A DNA stretch of 64,000 nt from Siccibacter turicensis LMG 23730. Lineage in GTDB: Bacteria; Pseudomonadota; Gammaproteobacteria; Enterobacterales; Enterobacteriaceae. This document shows positions 60,809-64,000 of this stretch, one piece after another. The notes below the pieces were generated by a model. It did not search any database and had not been told where the DNA came from. It saw only the letters and a list, made by a program, of their open reading frames with translations. Made by a program: the position numbers and the translations under genes. Where the stretch lies: assembly GCF_000463155.2 (NCBI RefSeq), contig NZ_AWFZ01000030.1, positions 389,316 to 453,315 of the forward strand, written 5' to 3'. How positions within the stretch are numbered: position 1 is the first letter of the stretch; each line of letters starts with the position of its first letter.

Positions 60809-61288
60809 TCAGCGGCCGTCCTGCGCGGAAAAGGTGTCGACGCGTACGGCATCGGGCGGTAAACCGACGCTGATGATCACCGGCTGCCACTCGTTACGGC
60901 GCGTCAGCTTTTCGCCGAGACCACGCGCCAGCAAAAAGCCGCCGGTACCACCGAGCAGCGCCCCGCTCATGGCGGCCAGATCGCTGCCAAACAGGGCCTG
61001 GAACAGGCCGGCCATGATGAACAGGCCAACCAGCGGTGCCATATACACCAGCAGCGCCGAGCTGAGCAGGCTGCGTTCGGCAATGCCCAGTTCGACTTTC
61101 TGCCCCGGCACCAGCGGCTGGGCACTGGAGACCGCGATAGTATGGACATTCTGCGGCCCGAGCTTGTTCAGCACGCGGCTACCGCAGCCCGCCCGTGAGG
61201 CACAGCTGTTGCAGGAAGCTTTTACGTCGCAGCTCAGGAGCGCTTCGCCATTTTCCCACGACACGACCGTGGCCCACTCTTTGATCAT
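60809..61288 (-). CDS. rseC: RseC, SoxR-reducing system/sigmaE modulator
   Basis: A 159-residue inner-membrane protein. The N-terminal domain is Cys-rich (CDVKASCNSCASRAGCGS, likely Fe-S or zinc), followed by two transmembrane helices at about 78-97 and 100-122 and a basic C-terminus. E. coli RseC helps keep SoxR reduced and mildly affects sigmaE activity. It overlaps rseB by 4 bp as the last gene of rpoE-rseABC. Confidence 0.97.
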   Translation of the reverse strand: MIKEWATVVSWENGEALLSCDVKASCNSCASRAGCGSRVLNKLGPQNVHTIAVSSAQPLVPGQKVELGIAERSLLSSALLVYMAPLVGLFIMAGLFQALFGSDLAAMSGALLGGTGGFLLARGLGEKLTRRNEWQPVIISVGLPPDAVRVDTFSAQDGR

Positions 61289-62238
61289 TGGCTTGCCTTA
61301 AATTTGATGCTGTCAGCGATGCGCTTGGCGGTTGGCGGCGGCAGTTCGCCGACCACCGTGATTTCGGCATTATTGCGCACCGAGGTGTTCACCGTTCGCC
61401 GGCCGGTGCGCAGCGTCTGATCGGCACTGCCGCTGGTCGCGCGGTTGATGTTGACCGAGAAGCTGAACAGTCCATCAGAGTAGAGGCGGGATTCAATCGG
61501 CAGCTCTACGCCCGGCAGCGGACGACGACTTTTAGACACTTCGCTGAAGCCCTGCGGCAGCCACGTCGGCGCCCAGTTGAAGTTCACCTGCTCCGAGGCC
61601 GGAACCGACAGCAGCGGCGGCAGACTCGCTTTGGCGAGGTTCTGCATGGTGCTTTCCACCTGCTGATTGACGGTAAAGTCGATCACCCGGAACTGCTCCA
61701 GCGTCTCACCGTCGCGATCGAGCAGGTCGACGCGGAGCGGGAGATGGGTTTCGCTGTCGAGCCAGGCGATATAGCTGTAGCGCGTACCGTCGCGTGCCAC
61801 CACGCGAATCACCTCACACAGCCGATCGGCGATGCGGTTGCGACCCACGGGAATAAAGTCGTAGTACGACGCGAGGCGTTTGAAGTCGGTATAGGCGAGT
61901 GACGGCAGCGAGTCGACGATGTATTCGCCGGTAAGCGTGAAAGGTTCAAGACCAGGCTCGAAGTAGCTGATTTCGCTGCCGCGTTGCACCACTTCCCGGC
62001 GCGGCCCGTCCATCTGCAACAGCTGGGCAAGCGGCGTGTTGTTCAGCACCGCATGACGATAGCGCAGCGACTCAACGCCCTGCTTGTTGATGCTGATAAA
62101 AGCCAACTCGTAATTCAGGGACTGGCTCGCCGCGTTCATCTGCTGCAACAACGCCCCGGATGCAGTATCAGCCAGGGCGTTTGTTGAGAGGAACAGGGTA
62201 CCAGCCATAAGGGACATGGCGCACCAAAGCTGCTTCAT
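61285..62238 (-). CDS. rseB: Periplasmic sigmaE regulator RseB
   Basis: RseB binds the periplasmic part of RseA and blocks DegS cleavage until lipopolysaccharide or other signals release it. The 317 residues start with a signal peptide (about 1-23, TLFLSTNALA-DT). A LolA-like N-terminal domain and a smaller C-terminal domain follow. It starts at the base where rseA stops (1-bp overlap). Confidence 0.97.
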   Translation of the reverse strand: MKQLWCAMSLMAGTLFLSTNALADTASGALLQQMNAASQSLNYELAFISINKQGVESLRYRHAVLNNTPLAQLLQMDGPRREVVQRGSEISYFEPGLEPFTLTGEYIVDSLPSLAYTDFKRLASYYDFIPVGRNRIADRLCEVIRVVARDGTRYSYIAWLDSETHLPLRVDLLDRDGETLEQFRVIDFTVNQQVESTMQNLAKASLPPLLSVPASEQVNFNWAPTWLPQGFSEVSKSRRPLPGVELPIESRLYSDGLFSFSVNINRATSGSADQTLRTGRRTVNTSVRNNAEITVVGELPPPTAKRIADSIKFKASQ

Positions 62239-62879
62239 TACTGCGATTGAGTTCCTAAAGTCTGGGTTCCTGGGACCTGAACGGCGGCCTGCTGCGTCTC
62301 ATCCGACTGGATTTGATCGGCATGCAGACGGCGCTGCAGTTCATAATCCTGCAGCATCGCATTAATGCGACGACGCTGCTCCTGCATCTGCTGCGGGGCG
62401 GTACCGGAGAGATTGTCAGCCGGCACGCCGAGGCTCACCGGGCTGGCTTTACCCATTACCGGTAAGGTATTAAATACCGGCGTCTCGGGCTGCGCGCTGG
62501 CATCGCCTGGGGTGTTGTACTGCTGTACGCCTACGATAACGGCAAGCGACACGCAGGCAGCAACACCCATCTGGGTCAGCTGGCTGGCCCACGGACGGAC
62601 TTTATGCCAGAACGGCATTTTCTGCCAGCGCTCCGGTTCCGGCTGTGCTTCAGGAATTAACGGTGCCACGCCGTGCGCAGGTTCGTTTTCCAGAGCGGCC
62701 ATCACGCGCGCTGAGATATCGAAATGCAGTACGTCGCTGGTATCGCCGCGCATGGTGTCGCGAATCAGGTGATAGTGCTCCCAGGTTTGCTGCAGCGACG
62801 CGTCTTTTGACAGCTCCGCCAGCAGCGTGCTGTCAACCGTTTCACCATCCATCAAAGCGGAAAGTTGTTCTTTCTGCAT
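62238..62879 (-). CDS. rseA: Anti-sigmaE factor RseA
   Basis: RseA holds sigmaE at the membrane. The 213 residues comprise a cytosolic anti-sigma domain (MQKEQLSALMDGETVDSTLL), one transmembrane helix at about 98-116 (QLTQMGVAACVSLAVIVGVQ), and a periplasmic domain where DegS cuts. I used the ATG at 62879, which fits E. coli (216 residues); the ORF runs back into rpoE. It lies 31 bases after rpoE. Confidence 0.97.
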   Translation of the reverse strand: MQKEQLSALMDGETVDSTLLAELSKDASLQQTWEHYHLIRDTMRGDTSDVLHFDISARVMAALENEPAHGVAPLIPEAQPEPERWQKMPFWHKVRPWASQLTQMGVAACVSLAVIVGVQQYNTPGDASAQPETPVFNTLPVMGKASPVSLGVPADNLSGTAPQQMQEQRRRINAMLQDYELQRRLHADQIQSDETQQAAVQVPGTQTLGTQSQ

Positions 62880-62910
62880 GCCTAATACCTTTTCCAGTAT
62901 CCCGCTATCG

Positions 62911-63486
62911 TCAACGCCTGATAAGCGGTTGAACTTTATTGTCAATTGCTTCACGCGCACGGAAAATACGCGAACGAACCGTACCAACCGGGCAGTCCAT
63001 GATGACCGCTATCTCTTCATAGCTTAGGCCATCCAGTTCACGCAGCGTAATCGCCATACGTAAATCTTCAGGAAGCGATTCGATGGTGCGGAAAACAATT
63101 TGTTTCAGTTCTTCAGACAACATTAAGTTCTCAGGGTTCGAAATTTCTTTCAATGCACCGCCACTTTCGAAATTTTCCGCATCAATAGCATCAACATCGC
63201 TTGATGGGGGACGGCGTCCCTGAGCAACCAGATAGTTCTTTGCGGTGTTGACCGCTATACGATAAAGCCAGGTGTAAAAGGCGCTATCGCCCCGGAAAGA
63301 GTCCAGCGCGCGATAGGCTTTAATGAAGGATTCTTGTACCACATCAGGAACATCCCCGGAGGGCACATAGCGGGAAACCAGGCTCGCCACTTTATGCTGG
63401 TAACGTATCACCAGTAAGTTAAACGATTTCTGATCGCCTTTCTGGACCCGCTCTACAAGAACCTGATCCGTTAACTGCTCGCTCAT
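62911..63486 (-). CDS. rpoE: RNA polymerase sigmaE factor
   Basis: An ECF sigma factor for the envelope-stress regulon. It has 191 residues, as in E. coli. Region 2 includes DVVQESFIKAYRALDSFRGD and FYTWLYRIAVNTAKNYL, and region 4 includes LPEDLRMAITLRELDGLSYE and DCPVGTVRSRIFRAREAI. The start MSEQLTDQVLVERVQKGDQK at 63486 matches the family; an ATG 11 codons upstream is in frame but lacks support. It heads rpoE-rseA-rseB-rseC. Confidence 0.98.
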   Translation of the reverse strand: MSEQLTDQVLVERVQKGDQKSFNLLVIRYQHKVASLVSRYVPSGDVPDVVQESFIKAYRALDSFRGDSAFYTWLYRIAVNTAKNYLVAQGRRPPSSDVDAIDAENFESGGALKEISNPENLMLSEELKQIVFRTIESLPEDLRMAITLRELDGLSYEEIAVIMDCPVGTVRSRIFRAREAIDNKVQPLIRR

Positions 63487-63870
63487 CCGAGGTAATGTCT
63501 CCCCAAAACTCATCTCCACGCGTAATCGGACCGATTCCGCGTCCCTGCTACTGTTGCGAGCAGGATTATGACCACGAATCGTCCAGGTAATTCCGTTACG
63601 CCATTGTTTTTATACACTGTTCAGCCTGAACAGACGCTCGCTATTCATTATACGTGCCGCTGCAGTGAAAGGGCGGCGTTTCGCAAAGAGGATACAGGCC
63701 GACCGCGTGCAGGTTAACGCAAGCGCGGCATTATTTCATCTCTTAAAATTACCCTGCTTATTTAGCGCCGACGCGTTTAGTGACTATAACCTGGTGTGCA
63801 AAAACCGCTCCCTGTTTCCGAAATGCAGTGCTATGCTGCCCGAACCTTGTTTAGTAAATTAAACACACCT
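63487..63870. other. Divergent rpoE/nadB regulatory spacer
   Basis: 384 bases with no long gene. Near 63645 the minus strand has a CGTATAATG -10-like element. I could not place the sigmaE-dependent rpoE promoter with confidence. E. coli encodes a short leader peptide RseD here; I could not identify one. The nadB side carries a NadR box. Confidence 0.5.
63848..63865 (+). promoter_or_regulatory. NadR box of nadB
   Basis: TGTTTA-GTAAAT-TAAACA is a perfect match to the NadR operator (TGTTTA-N6-TAAACA), ending 5 bases before the nadB start codon. NadR with NAD or ATP would repress nadB. Confidence 0.9.
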
Positions 63871-64000
63871 ATGACTACCGCACCTGATTTTAGCTGTGAT
63901 GTTCTCATCGTTGGCAGCGGCGCTGCTGGACTGTCGCTGGCGCTGCGCCTCGCGGAATCTGCCCGCGTTATTGTGCTGAGTAAAGGCCCGGTCAGCGAAG
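63871..64000 (+). CDS. nadB: L-aspartate oxidase, N-terminal part (cut by window edge)
   Basis: NadB oxidises L-aspartate to iminoaspartate in NAD synthesis, using FAD. The 43 visible codons give [20 protein letters not shown] then [20 protein letters not shown]: the Rossmann FAD-binding motif GSGAAG and the family N-terminus. The gene runs off the right edge. It diverges from rpoE as in E. coli. Confidence 0.95.
   Translation, partial: MTTAPDFSCDVLIVGSGAAGLSLALRLAESARVIVLSKGPVSE

Noticed and set aside
63487-63640. Leader peptide RseD upstream of rpoE
   Set aside because: E. coli has one, but every short frame I traced here is broken by stops or lacks a credible start, so I do not annotate it.

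Overview
The window is chromosomal DNA of a member of the Enterobacteriaceae. Nearly every core protein reads as a close, colinear match to the Escherichia coli K-12 genes from guaB to nadB. The accessory genes (protealysin with its inhibitor, a phospho-alpha-glucosidase PTS pair, murQ next to yfhH, a NicO/DUF1007 pair) and the G+C-rich coding suggest an Enterobacter, Lelliottia or Leclercia relative rather than E. coli. This placement is inference; no marker gene settles it. Both ends cut a gene: guaB on the left and nadB on the right.

Layout. 1-3.6 kb: guaB (partial) diverges from xseA, followed by a metalloprotease/inhibitor operon and the zinc-ribbon gene yfgJ. 3.6-12.7 kb: minus-strand housekeeping block der, bamB, yfgM, hisS, ispG, rodZ, rlmN, ndk. 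13.2-17.9 kb: a phospho-alpha-glucoside PTS/GH4 pair, sseA and an RpiR regulator, sitting where E. coli has pbpC and yfhM. 17.9-26 kb: sseB, pepB and the complete isc operon (iscRSUA-hscBA-fdx-iscX) with two abutting IscR sites. 26-37.5 kb: trmJ/suhB, NicO and DUF1007 metal-efflux-like genes, csiE, hcaT, then an accessory set (DUF2238 protein, exported esterase, yghU, a carboxymuconolactone-decarboxylase-like protein, MerR) before glyA. 37.7-43.5 kb: hmp with an NsrR site, glnB, and the GlrK-QseG-GlrR system with its target sRNA gene glmY. 43.6-53.7 kb: purL, mltF, tadA, pgpC, and a murQ/murP-like cassette divergent from yfhH. 53.8-64 kb: yfhL, acpS, pdxJ, recO, era, rnc, lepB, lepA, rseC, rseB, rseA, rpoE and the start of nadB.

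Most of this is conserved housekeeping: purine synthesis, translation GTPases, outer-membrane assembly, Fe-S assembly, envelope stress and nitrogen signalling. Control elements readable in the DNA include PurR boxes (guaB, purL, weaker at glyA), IscR sites, an NsrR site, three GlrR activator sites with a sigma54 promoter for glmY, a NadR box at nadB, an RNase III hairpin ahead of rnc, and a pair of like palindromes between murQ and yfhH.

I see no rRNA, tRNA, insertion sequence, prophage or CRISPR array, and no clearly new biological system. The most interesting parts are the protealysin/inhibitor pair, the sugar cassette that encloses sseA, the yfhH-murQ-PTS-pgpC arrangement, and several terminator-like hairpins placed inside operons or tight against start codons (ispG-hisS, iscA-hscB, glyA-merR).
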